DNA of 42,774 nucleotides from Luminiphilus sp. Lineage in GTDB: Bacteria > Pseudomonadota > Gammaproteobacteria > Pseudomonadales > Halieaceae. The stretch is from contig JAQWUD010000050.1 of assembly GCA_029242325.1 (NCBI GenBank), positions 1 through 42,774 of the forward strand, given 5' to 3'. Of this stretch, positions 8,053 through 16,736 are shown piece after piece. Under the pieces are notes generated by a model that was not told the DNA's origin, made no database searches, and worked only from the letters and a program-made list of their open reading frames with translations. The position numbers and the translations under genes were made by a program. Positions within the stretch are counted from its first letter, which is position 1. Every line of letters begins with the position of its first letter.

Positions 8053-10218
8053 CTAGCACGGCTGGATCTGCGCCCGGAATTTTCGCAATCTCCACCAGGC
8101 AGCGAAACCCATCATCACGGCGGTGAACAAAAGTGAGAGATAGGTGACGGCAGGAATTGGCCGCGCGCGCTCTTGTGAATCAGCCACTGACTCGGAAGGC
8201 CGGGGCGGAGCAACAGATCGCCCCGACGCCGCCATGCCGGTAGCGACGCGGGTCTGCGCCAACACTGAGTCGAGCAAGCTGACAAACAGGCCCTCAGGGC
8301 CCTCAGGTGCCACCGCAGGGGGATCGGGATCCGAATCAACACCGCCGTCACCGACTTCGAAATACGCCTCAATCGTGCAGTCGTGCAGCACCGAACTCAC
8401 CGTATAGGCACCCCCCTCGACCTCGCCTTTACAGCTTCCTTCAATATTGGCTAGCCGGTAACCACTGTCGGGCACAAAGCGAAATTGCTGCGTGTCACCT
8501 ACCTTCAGGAATTTCCCTGTGTGGCCGTCTACACGCCCCCCCGAAGAGGTAGCGATTGTGACTCTGGCATAGTCACCCTGGTACCCTTCCTCCCACGGGA
8601 TATGAATCGACTCATACAGATTCCCCGATACGGGATCGACATAGGTGATCCAGGACTCCAAGTAAGTATTACCGTAGGGGTGCATTTCATCCTCTGCGAT
8701 GCACTGATCAAAACCGAATTCCCGCTCTTCCCCAGCCCTCAGCATGGACTCTCCCGCCGCATAGGTTTCAGATAGCACCTCTCCCTGTGCAGTCATCACG
8801 GCAAACTCACGAATCTCAACACCATACTGGGTTTCGTTCATCATCGAGTGGCCGCGGAGGACCCCCCGCCGCCCCGCCGGCAACTCACAGCCCCCCTCGT
8901 GGCGATGATGGACAATCAATTCATGGGTCAGTCGATCAGAGTAATAGCCGGCCACCATGTGACGAGTATTGGTAAAACCGGCGGCGTTGTCCGCTGATCG
9001 GGACTCGCCCGCGGGCACACCACAGAGAATTTGGGTGCCATAAAAGTCCCCACACGACACCTCGGGGTTTGAGAAGAAATATTTTTCGTCCTCACTGCCA
9101 TAGCTCATGATCGTTTTGAGCCAGCCCTTCCTGTAGTGACCGAAACTGAACGCATAGGCGCCAGTGTCCCCTTCCTCATACAAGCGTCGCTCATGCATTG
9201 ACCCCAGAATATGTCCGACTTCATGGGCAAAGGTGGTGTCATCACAAAAGCTGCCGCTTGTGCCTTGTTCGAGCGGATTCCAATGCACCGAAGAGACGTA
9301 CAGGCGACGCCAGGGAAAACCCTGATCAACACCGATATAGGCGATGCCACAAGATGAATCATCCTGCGGTATTTGGTCCCTGATGGCGATCACCAAATCC
9401 GCTTCAAGAGCGGCACGATCTTCTTCTATGGCCGTGAAGGGAGGCTCTCGGGAAAACATACTGGTCAACAGGTCACTCTGCGTAGTCTGGTTTGAAATCG
9501 TCATGCCTGTGAGGCCCACCAGTTTCAGCTCTATATTGATATCACTGTCGACCATGGCCTGATTGCTGATCTCCACCATGAGGTCTGCGATGACAGCCGG
9601 ATCCTTGGTCATATCATCGTCGTGGTAGATCAGCACGTCGATGGTGGCGCTACCCAATAAATAACTGGGGAATCTGACATCCTGCAATTTCAGTGCAGGC
9701 GAGGACAAGGCGGGCCGCGAGTACTGCTCTATGGATGGTCTGGCAGGATCAGGTGGACCGGGATCTCGCTTTGGGCGCTGTGGCAGCGACCGGCTAGATT
9801 CTGCAGGTAAACGCTTCTGGGTCGTGGCCGGAGATATCAGCTTTCCCTGCCTGAGTGAGCCGGCCAGCCGATGGCGACCCTCAGCATTCTGAATAAACCC
9901 TTCGATGACCTCACCCTTGCTAACGATCAACAGTAAGCGATAGCCCTCTGATGTCGTGCCTGACAAGACCGTATTACCCAACTCACTCTGGCGTACCATC
10001 GACAGTTCGAATGGGGAAAGTGGTTTCTGATCCGCACCGGCAAGTAAGCGATCACCTGCCTTCAATGCCTGGACCTGCCGGAACGTCTCGACCGTGGCAC
10101 GATGCGACCCCAGTTGTACCTGAAGGCGCAGGGACTCATTGGCGTTAGCCGCCAAAGGCATCACCAGCGCATATAAAACAAGCAAGGAAGTTAATAGGTC
10201 TCTCATACTGACGCGCAT
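8053..10218 (-). CDS. Secreted metzincin (reprolysin-like) zinc metalloprotease with C-terminal membrane anchor/sorting tail
   Basis: A 721-residue exported protease. A signal peptide spans about residues 1-27 (cleaved after ANA), a propeptide-like region runs to about 180, then a metzincin catalytic domain carries HEVGHILGSMH (His332, Glu333, His336, His342) and a Met-turn IMSY at 370-373. Several Cys pairs suggest disulfides outside the cytoplasm. Residues about 555-622 resemble a divergent InlB-type B-repeat (GGRVDGH, FVPDSGY, GSCKG). A low-complexity Pro/Ser linker follows, and the end is PIPAVTY, a hydrophobic helix and a basic tail (RLRKFR), the layout of a C-terminal sorting or anchor signal. 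GGAGG precedes the ATG at 10218 by about 11 nt. It probably degrades proteins outside the cell or at the surface. Confidence 0.87.
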   Translation of the reverse strand: MRVSMRDLLTSLLVLYALVMPLAANANESLRLQVQLGSHRATVETFRQVQALKAGDRLLAGADQKPLSPFELSMVRQSELGNTVLSGTTSEGYRLLLIVSKGEVIEGFIQNAEGRHRLAGSLRQGKLISPATTQKRLPAESSRSLPQRPKRDPGPPDPARPSIEQYSRPALSSPALKLQDVRFPSYLLGSATIDVLIYHDDDMTKDPAVIADLMVEISNQAMVDSDINIELKLVGLTGMTISNQTTQSDLLTSMFSREPPFTAIEEDRAALEADLVIAIRDQIPQDDSSCGIAYIGVDQGFPWRRLYVSSVHWNPLEQGTSGSFCDDTTFAHEVGHILGSMHERRLYEEGDTGAYAFSFGHYRKGWLKTIMSYGSEDEKYFFSNPEVSCGDFYGTQILCGVPAGESRSADNAAGFTNTRHMVAGYYSDRLTHELIVHHRHEGGCELPAGRRGVLRGHSMMNETQYGVEIREFAVMTAQGEVLSETYAAGESMLRAGEEREFGFDQCIAEDEMHPYGNTYLESWITYVDPVSGNLYESIHIPWEEGYQGDYARVTIATSSGGRVDGHTGKFLKVGDTQQFRFVPDSGYRLANIEGSCKGEVEGGAYTVSSVLHDCTIEAYFEVGDGGVDSDPDPPAVAPEGPEGLFVSLLDSVLAQTRVATGMAASGRSVAPPRPSESVADSQERARPIPAVTYLSLLFTAVMMGFAAWWRLRKFRAQIQPC

Positions 10219-10293
10219 GTGTGTTGGGCCTCCGAGCGAATCACGCTCTCCAAGACGATATACTAGAGCGCCCAGACGGATTCACAAACTACC

Positions 10294-10713
10294 GTGCCCG
10301 ACCTTGCGAAACCCAATTTGTACGCCATTTATGATGCGGACAACACCGTGATGGGGGAGGTTCGGTATGCCCTGCAAAAAAGCATCGGCAAACCGGCCTG
10401 CGCACTATGCGACATCACCCATGCCTGGAATCCAATAGGCAAACACGCTTGGCGCAACCGCAAGGGCCTCAGCCACAGCATGCACTGGCTTCATCGCAAT
10501 GAGGTCTCATCAGAACTGAATCAGATGCTGGGTCGGCAGACATTGCCCTGTGTAGTGGCAGAAATCGGGCACCATTTTGAAGTGCTGATAAACAGTGTCA
10601 CCCTCGCTGGCTGCGAAGGCGAGTTCACTGTATTTGAGCATCTTTTGGAGCAAAAAGTGCGGGCGCTGCTCGCTCGGCAAGCGCCCGCGGGTGAGGCTGA
10701 GAAAAACGATTAA
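10294..10713 (+). CDS. Conserved hypothetical protein with CALCD-ITH motif
   Basis: A 139-residue soluble protein from a GTG start, divergent from the metalloprotease gene. It begins LYAIYDAD, then GEVRYALQKSIGKPACALCDITHAWNP, with the two Cys and following His (CxxC-D-I-TH) suggesting a metal or redox site. The middle (LPCVVAEIGHHFEVLINS) is strand-rich and the end helical. It gives the impression of a conserved bacterial family of unknown function, but I cannot name it. No ribosome site precedes the GTG, and its stop overlaps, tail to tail, the last codon of the degenerate gene on the other strand. The codon pattern and the length without stops support it as a real gene. Confidence 0.6.
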   Translation: MPDLAKPNLYAIYDADNTVMGEVRYALQKSIGKPACALCDITHAWNPIGKHAWRNRKGLSHSMHWLHRNEVSSELNQMLGRQTLPCVVAEIGHHFEVLINSVTLAGCEGEFTVFEHLLEQKVRALLARQAPAGEAEKND

Positions 10714-11080
10714 GGCGCCGCCGCGTAAACCACCCGCTCCGCCTTCAGCTTCGCCAGCTCTGCCATTACCTAGGGGTTGTATTGCTCAGCGCCCATGGCC
10801 GTCGCATGATCTCCAAAGAGGTGCCAGTAATAGAGCTCTCCAGGGCCGTATAGCCTGCAGATGGGACACAGATACCGCCCACGGCAGCATTGATTGACTC
10901 GGCGATCGCCTCGCCGCTGCCCTGTACCCACTGCACATAAGCGGCAGGGTTTTTGGTATTGATTGTCATCGCCGGCCGCGACCACGCCTGACTCGCAATG
11001 AACATCACACAGCACGCGGCTAACGCGCCCATTCGCCAAGGGGTTTTATCATGAGGCACATCTCGCGCCTTTTTTTTCAT
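10710..11080 (-). pseudogene. Degenerate small exported protein gene (frameshift plus internal stop)
   Basis: Two overlapping minus-strand frames join into one plausible protein. The first part (from ATG 11080) has a signal-like N-terminus (ALAACCVMFIASQAWS) and runs to AAVGGICVPSAGYTA. The sense then continues in another frame as PGELYYWHLFGDHATAMGAEQYNP. One missing C in the run at 10843-10845 (plus-strand GGG) would restore TAPGELYYW. An amber codon at 10770-10772 follows QYNP, and the frame carries on with VMAELAKLKAERVVYAAAP to a stop at 10710-10712. The continuous sense across both lesions points to a recently broken gene or two assembly errors. It is downstream of the AhpD-like gene on the same strand. 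Function unknown. Confidence 0.65.
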
Positions 11081-11135
11081 ATTTACAGATGAAATGTCAT
11101 GGGGTGAGGCGTCCCGCGCCTAAACCAGGCCTGCC

Positions 11136-11528
11136 TCATTCAAACATCTGCATAAAGGTATCCATATCGAACTGATTGCCGTAAAGCATGGATGAGTTCA
11201 ACGCTACATCGGCAGCGATGGCCACAGCCGTTTTGATCTCTTCCTCTGTGGCACCGGCAGCACGCGCAAAGGACGTATGCGCAGGGATGCAATAAACACA
11301 TTTCATAGCGACCGAAGCGGAAATCGCAGCCAGCTGGGCATGCTTCAGGGGGATAGCACCGTTGAAAACATTTTTCTCCACCGCCGCGTAATACGCTTCA
11401 GCCGCCGCCTGTTGAGATTCGGGATGCAGCAGAATGAAGGGATTTGCCGTTTTTACCTCACGCATCTCATCTTCAGCCAGCACCAGCGGATTCAATATCA
11501 GTAAGCACAACGCTGTCAGGTATCGCAT
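11136..11528 (-). CDS. Exported AhpD-like / carboxymuconolactone decarboxylase family protein
   Basis: A 130-residue protein with a short signal peptide (MRYLTALCLLILNPLVLA) and an all-helical AhpD-type domain. The redox motif is Cys77-Val-Tyr-Cys80 followed by His84 (KCVYCIPAH), as in alkylhydroperoxidase AhpD, where the Cys pair and His reduce peroxides or disulfides. Export to the periplasm is less common for this family, which is usually cytosolic. The ATG at 11528 is preceded by AGGAG; the frame is open further upstream but lacks a better start. It lies 141 nt downstream of the desaturase-like gene on the same strand. Confidence 0.82.
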   Translation of the reverse strand: MRYLTALCLLILNPLVLAEDEMREVKTANPFILLHPESQQAAAEAYYAAVEKNVFNGAIPLKHAQLAAISASVAMKCVYCIPAHTSFARAAGATEEEIKTAVAIAADVALNSSMLYGNQFDMDTFMQMFE

Positions 11529-11669
11529 CGGTTTTCTCCTGTTCCGAAATGTTATTCGACTACGCCCAACCCTGCGACGGACTGAGTGCTGTTCAGGTCG
11601 ATAGTAAACCACGTCTGTAGGATGAGGCCCAATACTCGGCGGTTGCCGCCAGATGCGGGTACCGGCGCA

Positions 11670-12515
11670 TCAAATCAACTGCCTGACCGGTACGCCACTG
11701 CTCCTCAAATATCCCTCCAGTTCCCGGTAAAGCATCCGGTAACGGAAGAACGGGACCTTGGGGTACAAATGATGAATGGCGTGGTAATTCTGATACCCCC
11801 AAAGCCATGTCATGAGGGTGTCGAGACCCGTGCGCGCCTGATACACCGTGGTAGTTTTCATCCGCTCCTGCTCGCTATGAGGGTGATGGACTGCCCAGGC
11901 GAACAGCGTGACCAAAACGGCATTGCCGATTACCTGCCCGAGTAGCAAGCTGACAAGTGCGATGCCAAAGTCAGCGCTAAGCAACACAATCAGGAATCGA
12001 GTTAAGAAAATCGCGGCGACCTCGCGGCGTAGGATCACCTTTTCGGCGTCAGTAAAATGCGCGAACGAAGCGGCAAAAAACCACTCCTTGGGCACGCCTT
12101 TGAGCCACGCTGCCACCAATTCTGTGATGCTATGGGCGGAGAAAACCATATCTGGGTCTTCGCTGGGATGATTGGTAGAACGATGATGCTTCAAATGAGA
12201 CCGACGATGCGCGGTAAAGGAAATACCTAAGACATGGGCCGCAACGTAACCGGTCCACTCGTTAATCCAGCGCCGCTCCACGCTCATCCCCGTGACGGCA
12301 CCGTGGACCGCATCGTGAACCGGTGTATAGATGGCGTAGCTGCAGACACTGATCCCCGCCAAAACCCACCAGGAAAAAGCAGGCTCGCTGAGCAGGTACC
12401 AGACGCAGGCCAGATAGACGCTGGCACAGCTTACTAAAAGCAGCAATGTGGGCCATGCCATTCCACCTATATGGCGAATCACAACTTGCTGAGCCTCCTG
12501 CTCACTCGTAATCAT
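11670..12515 (-). CDS. Membrane fatty acid desaturase / carotenoid hydroxylase family protein
   Basis: A 281-residue integral membrane di-iron enzyme. The three histidine boxes are HDAVH (67-71), HLKHH within HRRSHLKHHRSTN (107-111), and HAIHH (245-249). Hydrophobic helices flank the first box (about 22-65) and lie between the second and third (about 150-205). The segment INEWTGY followed by SEDPDMVF after the second box recalls CrtR-type beta-carotene hydroxylases and related desaturases, so a carotenoid substrate is possible as well as an acyl chain; sequence alone does not decide. The ATG at 12515 was chosen because GGAGG precedes it; an upstream extension of 75 residues lacks family character. 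The AhpD-like gene and the degenerate gene follow on the same strand. Confidence 0.85.
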   Translation of the reverse strand: MITSEQEAQQVVIRHIGGMAWPTLLLLVSCASVYLACVWYLLSEPAFSWWVLAGISVCSYAIYTPVHDAVHGAVTGMSVERRWINEWTGYVAAHVLGISFTAHRRSHLKHHRSTNHPSEDPDMVFSAHSITELVAAWLKGVPKEWFFAASFAHFTDAEKVILRREVAAIFLTRFLIVLLSADFGIALVSLLLGQVIGNAVLVTLFAWAVHHPHSEQERMKTTTVYQARTGLDTLMTWLWGYQNYHAIHHLYPKVPFFRYRMLYRELEGYLRSSGVPVRQLI

Positions 12516-12805
12516 TGCGACCTCCGCTACGCATTCTTTAGTTCTGCTATCGAGGCATCCGCCGACGCTTTTAGGCACCAAGACTCTGTAGCTTACGCTT
12601 GTCCAATAGCTAAATCGCGCGATGCGGGTGCAAAAGACGACAGTGAAAATCGGTGTCACCTTTTGCTCAGCGCTCTGATTCATCGAGGCTGTTTTCATCT
12701 GGCGCTGCAAAACGGGGTACAAAACACAATCGCTGTGCAACTGATTAAAAGTTCAGTAGATTGGATGACTGACGCCGCAACCCGCCTCCAATGAAGTGAG
12801 CCACT

Positions 12806-13270
12806 ATGGAAAGCAGTGTGAGCTACCGCCTTGCCCACATTCAGGATCTGGAGAGGCTGGCTTTATTGTTCGACGCGTACCGCCAGTTTTATCTCTGCCC
12901 CCCGGATCTCGCAGCCGCCAAGAATTGGCTGCGACTTAACTTCGAGAAGGAACGCTCGACAATATTTGTCGCTGATACCGGCTCGAAGCTGATCGGTTTT
13001 ACCCAGCTGTATCCAGCCTTATGTTCAGTTGATCTGGTGAAATATTTTGTGCTGTACGATCTATACGTCGTCGAGGGTGCCCGGCGGCAAGGTATCGCCA
13101 GATTGCTCATGAACGCCGCCAGCGCATGGGCAAAACGACAGGGGGCCGCCCGCCTAGATCTTGAGACTGCCCGCGACAACGCGGCCGGGCAGACGTTGTA
13201 TCGAAGTCTTGGCTATAAACTCGACGAGGTGTTTTTAAAGTTCAGTCTGGATCTCACTGAGCCCCTTTGA
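12806..13270 (+). CDS. GNAT family N-acetyltransferase
   Basis: A 154-residue acetyltransferase of the GNAT fold. The acetyl-CoA pyrophosphate loop is RRQGIARLL after the strand LYDLYVVEGA (about 85-102), and the later motif is ARDNAAGQTLYRSLGY (about 125-140), the usual N-x-A-x-x-LY-x-x-x-GF/Y signature. It would transfer an acetyl group to a small amine or protein N-terminus or lysine; the substrate is not predictable. The gene is divergent from the desaturase and convergent with the acyl-CoA dehydrogenase operon, so it looks monocistronic. Confidence 0.88.
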   Translation: MESSVSYRLAHIQDLERLALLFDAYRQFYLCPPDLAAAKNWLRLNFEKERSTIFVADTGSKLIGFTQLYPALCSVDLVKYFVLYDLYVVEGARRQGIARLLMNAASAWAKRQGAARLDLETARDNAAGQTLYRSLGYKLDEVFLKFSLDLTEPL

Positions 13271-13509
13271 AAGCCAACAACACAGCTGCCTGAAGTGGTT
13301 TTCGTCTCAGTCATGGCCTCCGCCCCCTCCAGTTCAAGTTCAGCTCCGGGGCGGCGAGACAACGGGGAACAAAACCAAATCTTGCCGTGTTTAACACTGT
13401 CAGCGCAGTGCCGCGACGCCAACTGGATGCAACGGCCGCGCGATAACGATCGTAGCCACTGTGAACATCATTCAGGGGAACGGCTGGGGCGTTACTGCCG
13501 GGCTACGGG

Positions 13510-14715
13510 CTATCCGGTTGGCACCTCACTGAAGGGAATACCCTTATCCAACCTGGGCTCTTGAGGGAGTCCCAGCACCCGCTCGGCAATAATATTAGCC
13601 ATGATCTCGTCGGTACCTCCCGCGATTCGCAGCCCCGGAGCGCCCATATAAGCCCGCTGAATGATGCCTGCTTGCACAGCCAACTTCTCGTCTGCAATGG
13701 CACCGCTAGCGCCCAGTAAATCAATGAGGAAGGAGGCCATCGCCTGCATTTTGGGCGCACCCACCAGCTTTCCAATCGAATTTTCAGGCCCGGGTAACGA
13801 CCCACGCGAGAGCGCGGTGAGCGACCTGTAGCCAGTGTATTTAAGTCCTGACTCCTGCACATACCAATCCGCAATGCGGGCCCTTACCGCACCGTTCTCC
13901 AGCGCCGGCCGGCCATCAATCTCCAGTTTATCGGCCACAGAAAGCGCCAGCGAGACATCCATTTGTCCGAAGCCACCGCCGATTGCTGCGCGCTCATTCA
14001 TCAAGGTGGTTAACGCCACCTGCCACCCCTGCCCGACCTCGCCCAAGCGCTGACTGTCGGCCACTTTCACGTCGGTAAAATAAACCTCGTTGAAATCCGA
14101 ATCGCCCGTAAGCTGTTTGATGGGTTTAATCTCGACACCTGGCGCCTTCATATCAACATAAAAATAGCTCAGGCCCTTGTGCTTGGGAACACTCGGGTCT
14201 GTTCTCACCACTATGACGCCGTAATCAGAGAAATGCGCACCAGAGGTCCAGATTTTTTGGCCGTTGATGACCCAACCATCACCATCGCGATCAGCGCGCG
14301 TGCGTAAAGCCGCAAGATCTGATCCCCCCGCCGGCTCCGAAAATAATTGGCACCACACCTCTTCACCGCTGGCCAGGGGTGGCAAATAGCGCGCCTTGTC
14401 CTCGTCATTGGCCCAGGCCATCAGCGTAGGTGCAATCATGCCCTGACCGATCAGGAAAAAGGTCGACGGCAGGTCATAACGCCCCTCCTCCTGACGCCAG
14501 ATGACCTCTTCAATCGGCGACGCAGCCCGGCCACCAAACTCCGGTGCCCAGCCAATACAGGCCCAGCCCGCATCGTATTTGCACTTTTGCCACCGCTTGG
14601 CTTGCTCAAGTGGCGACAGCGCGCGAAATGTTTGGTCAGTAGGTGCGTTCTCGGCAAGCCAAGCTGCCGCTTCCTGTCGAAAACGCGCTTCTTCAGATGT
14701 GTCGTTAAAGTCCAT
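13510..14715 (-). CDS. Acyl-CoA dehydrogenase, probable catalytic subunit of a heteromeric enzyme
   Basis: A 401-residue acyl-CoA dehydrogenase that forms the 2,3-double bond of an acyl-CoA with FAD. Substrate-side motifs include CQLFSEPAGGSDLA (about 122-135) and KIWTSGA. The C-terminal EGT glutamate of short/medium-chain enzymes is replaced by GGT (IAGGTDEIMANII), but Glu241 in LMNERAAIGGG sits where isovaleryl-CoA dehydrogenase has its catalytic base. The usual FAD-binding RxxFGxxIxxxQ segment is missing here and present in the neighbouring gene, as in two-gene heterotetrameric enzymes of steroid side-chain degradation. AAGGAG precedes the ATG. It is the last gene of a four-gene minus-strand operon, 12 nt after the companion subunit. 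Confidence 0.9.
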   Translation of the reverse strand: MDFNDTSEEARFRQEAAAWLAENAPTDQTFRALSPLEQAKRWQKCKYDAGWACIGWAPEFGGRAASPIEEVIWRQEEGRYDLPSTFFLIGQGMIAPTLMAWANDEDKARYLPPLASGEEVWCQLFSEPAGGSDLAALRTRADRDGDGWVINGQKIWTSGAHFSDYGVIVVRTDPSVPKHKGLSYFYVDMKAPGVEIKPIKQLTGDSDFNEVYFTDVKVADSQRLGEVGQGWQVALTTLMNERAAIGGGFGQMDVSLALSVADKLEIDGRPALENGAVRARIADWYVQESGLKYTGYRSLTALSRGSLPGPENSIGKLVGAPKMQAMASFLIDLLGASGAIADEKLAVQAGIIQRAYMGAPGLRIAGGTDEIMANIIAERVLGLPQEPRLDKGIPFSEVPTG

Positions 14716-14727
14716 TTTGCTTCTCCT

Positions 14728-15843
14728 TCACGCGGCCACGGTCTGTTCGGTCAAAGCCGATACCAGCCGGTCCTGCCATACAGCCTCACCACCAATCGCC
14801 AAGCTCAGCAACTTCGCGCGCCGGTAATAAAAGTGGCAGTCAAATTCCCAGGTAAAACCCATACCACCATGGGTCTGGATATTCTCCTCCGCTGCATAAG
14901 TCGACGCCTGAATGGCCGCAACCCTGGCGGTGGCTGCTGCCAGTGGTAACTCATCGCTGCCTTCCGCCAAGGCCCAGACACCGTAATACGCGTTGCTGCG
15001 GGCCAACGTGTTCTTAACGTACATATTGGCCAGCTTGTGCTTGATCGCCTGGTAGGACCCGATCGCCCGGCCAAAGGCAAAACGTTGCAGGGCGTAATCT
15101 CGCGCCTGAATGAGCGCAGACTCGGCCACTCCCAATTGCTCCCAAGCAAACAGCACTGCAGCGCCGTCTATTACGCGCTCCCAATCTGCCGGATTCAGGG
15201 GCGCATCTCCCAATGCCTGAGCACCCGCCCGATCAAAAGTGACGGCGCTATGACCTCGGCTGGTGTCGAAGGTCAGCACCGGCGCAATGGAAACACCCTC
15301 TTGCTTTATAGGCACCAAACACGCTTCAAGCCCTTGATCTGAGCGCGCCAGCACCACAGCCACATCAGCCACCGAAGCATCCGCCACCGGTACTTTGTAA
15401 CCGGTAATCTGGGAATCTACGCGCCGGGTTTCGAGCTGATCCAATACTAGGCGCCCCGCACGCTCCACCATTGCCAAAGTTGCAACGCATTCGCCACTGG
15501 CGAGTTTGGGCAGCCACTCTGACTTCTGGCTCTCGTTACCGAAGTGACGAATCGCCTCGCTGGCAAGGTATATGGAGCTGCTAAAAGGGAGAGGCGCCGC
15601 ACTGCGACCCATTTCCTCAGCAAGGATGGCAAGCTCGTAATAACTCAGGCCCAAACCACCATAGGCCTCGGGAATCACCGTTGCGGTCCACCCCATTTCC
15701 GCAACCTTCTTCCACAAACTGGCATCCCAGTCTTCATCGCCATCCAGCACGGCTCTGACAACCGATGTGGAGCAGTATTCGGTCAAAAATCCACGAGCCT
15801 GCTCGCGCAGCAGTTGCTGCTCTTCAGAAAACTCAAAGTTCAT
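14728..15843 (-). CDS. Acyl-CoA dehydrogenase, probable non-catalytic partner subunit
   Basis: A 371-residue acyl-CoA dehydrogenase-fold protein. It holds the FAD-contacting motif RFAFGRAIGSYQAIKHKLA and the C-terminal IQTHGGMGFTWEFDCHFYYRRAK segment. No glutamate is seen at either usual catalytic position: the region aligned with isovaleryl-CoA dehydrogenase reads VIDGAAVLFAWE, and the C-terminal loop has no EGT. This fits the accessory subunit of an alpha2-beta2 enzyme such as FadE28-FadE29 (ChsE2-ChsE1) of mycobacterial cholesterol breakdown, paired with the next gene 12 nt downstream. Substrate is unknown; adjacency does not prove a steroid role. Confidence 0.88.
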   Translation of the reverse strand: MNFEFSEEQQLLREQARGFLTEYCSTSVVRAVLDGDEDWDASLWKKVAEMGWTATVIPEAYGGLGLSYYELAILAEEMGRSAAPLPFSSSIYLASEAIRHFGNESQKSEWLPKLASGECVATLAMVERAGRLVLDQLETRRVDSQITGYKVPVADASVADVAVVLARSDQGLEACLVPIKQEGVSIAPVLTFDTSRGHSAVTFDRAGAQALGDAPLNPADWERVIDGAAVLFAWEQLGVAESALIQARDYALQRFAFGRAIGSYQAIKHKLANMYVKNTLARSNAYYGVWALAEGSDELPLAAATARVAAIQASTYAAEENIQTHGGMGFTWEFDCHFYYRRAKLLSLAIGGEAVWQDRLVSALTEQTVAA

Positions 15844-15896
15844 GGTAATCGCCTGATCAAAAAATCAGTCGTAGGGTAGCAGAAGTACTCGGTGGC

Positions 15897-16655
15897 TCAC
15901 GTCGCCAAAAGCAACTGCGGTGCCTGCTCGCAGAGCCGCAGATATCGAGCCGGTGGCGCAAAGCCCATCTCCTCTCGCACAGCGTGGAGCGGCTGAGCCA
16001 ACTTTTCTTCCCATTCGATCTCGGCCATCCACACCGCTCCCCGAGCGATAGCTGCACCTTCATCGATCAATTGCCTTACGTCAAATTGGGGGACTTCGCG
16101 CAAATACTTACACTTGGCGATCCAGATAATAAAGTTAATACCCCGGTTAGGCGTTTGGGTGGTCATGAAAGAGAGCAGACCGATCTCACCCACCGGATCC
16201 CGGCCGTAGCCGGTCATCACATGCTGTAAATCGTGGATATCGCGCAAGCGGTCTGCCATCCAAATCTCATCATTAGACAGCCCGTGATACATCTCCTCGC
16301 GCGACGCGGTCTCGCTGGAGGCGATCAAGCCATCCGCAGAGAGGTTTTCGGCGTGAACAAAGTCATAGTAGGCTCTGCCCACGCTGCCTGCTGGCAGGCT
16401 CAGCAACCAGGCCTGGTCATTAAGCTTGGCCACGATATCCGGCTTTTGAGCAAGCAGTACTCGACCACGATCGATGGCCCGCAGCCGTCTCACCGCCGCG
16501 CCGAGGCTATCACCCTTTAACGCTTCGATAATATGGAAGACCTGAGAGGTGTCGTCTGGATTTTTCAGCAGCTCGCGCATGGCGCGCCAAGCGGCAATTG
16601 GCTTTATTTGGTTTCGCAACCAGATCGTTTTCAGGCGTTTCATGTCTCTTTTCAT
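15897..16655 (-). CDS. COQ4-like protein
   Basis: About 252 residues resembling the COQ4 family, which takes part in ubiquinone synthesis (in yeast it scaffolds the CoQ complex, and the family has been linked to C1 decarboxylation/hydroxylation of the ring). The family zinc motif HDxxH-x11-E is complete: His141, Asp142, His145 and Glu157 in HDLQHVMTGYGRDPVGEIG. The start is uncertain: ATGs at 16643, 16655 and 16679 and a TTG at 16733 are in frame, none with a strong ribosome site. It lies between an antiporter gene and two acyl-CoA dehydrogenase subunits on one strand, with gaps of about 80 and 53 nt. Placement with acyl-CoA dehydrogenases, which feed electrons to the quinone pool, may be meaningful. 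Confidence 0.82.
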   Translation of the reverse strand: MKRDMKRLKTIWLRNQIKPIAAWRAMRELLKNPDDTSQVFHIIEALKGDSLGAAVRRLRAIDRGRVLLAQKPDIVAKLNDQAWLLSLPAGSVGRAYYDFVHAENLSADGLIASSETASREEMYHGLSNDEIWMADRLRDIHDLQHVMTGYGRDPVGEIGLLSFMTTQTPNRGINFIIWIAKCKYLREVPQFDVRQLIDEGAAIARGAVWMAEIEWEEKLAQPLHAVREEMGFAPPARYLRLCEQAPQLLLAT

Positions 16656-16736
16656 ATCGGCACGGATTGATATTGGCATGGCTTGTAAGCGGCGCCTATC
16701 GCTAACCAGTGTACTACGGCCAGCGCGACCCAATCG

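Noticed and set aside
11090-11130. Small hairpin AGGCG-CGGGA-CGCCT after the AhpD-like gene
   Set aside because: Five-bp stem without a T-run; too weak to call a terminator.
12471-12794. 107-codon plus-strand frame between the desaturase and GNAT genes
   Set aside because: It overlaps the desaturase start on the other strand and shows no protein character; the region is better read as a divergent promoter area.
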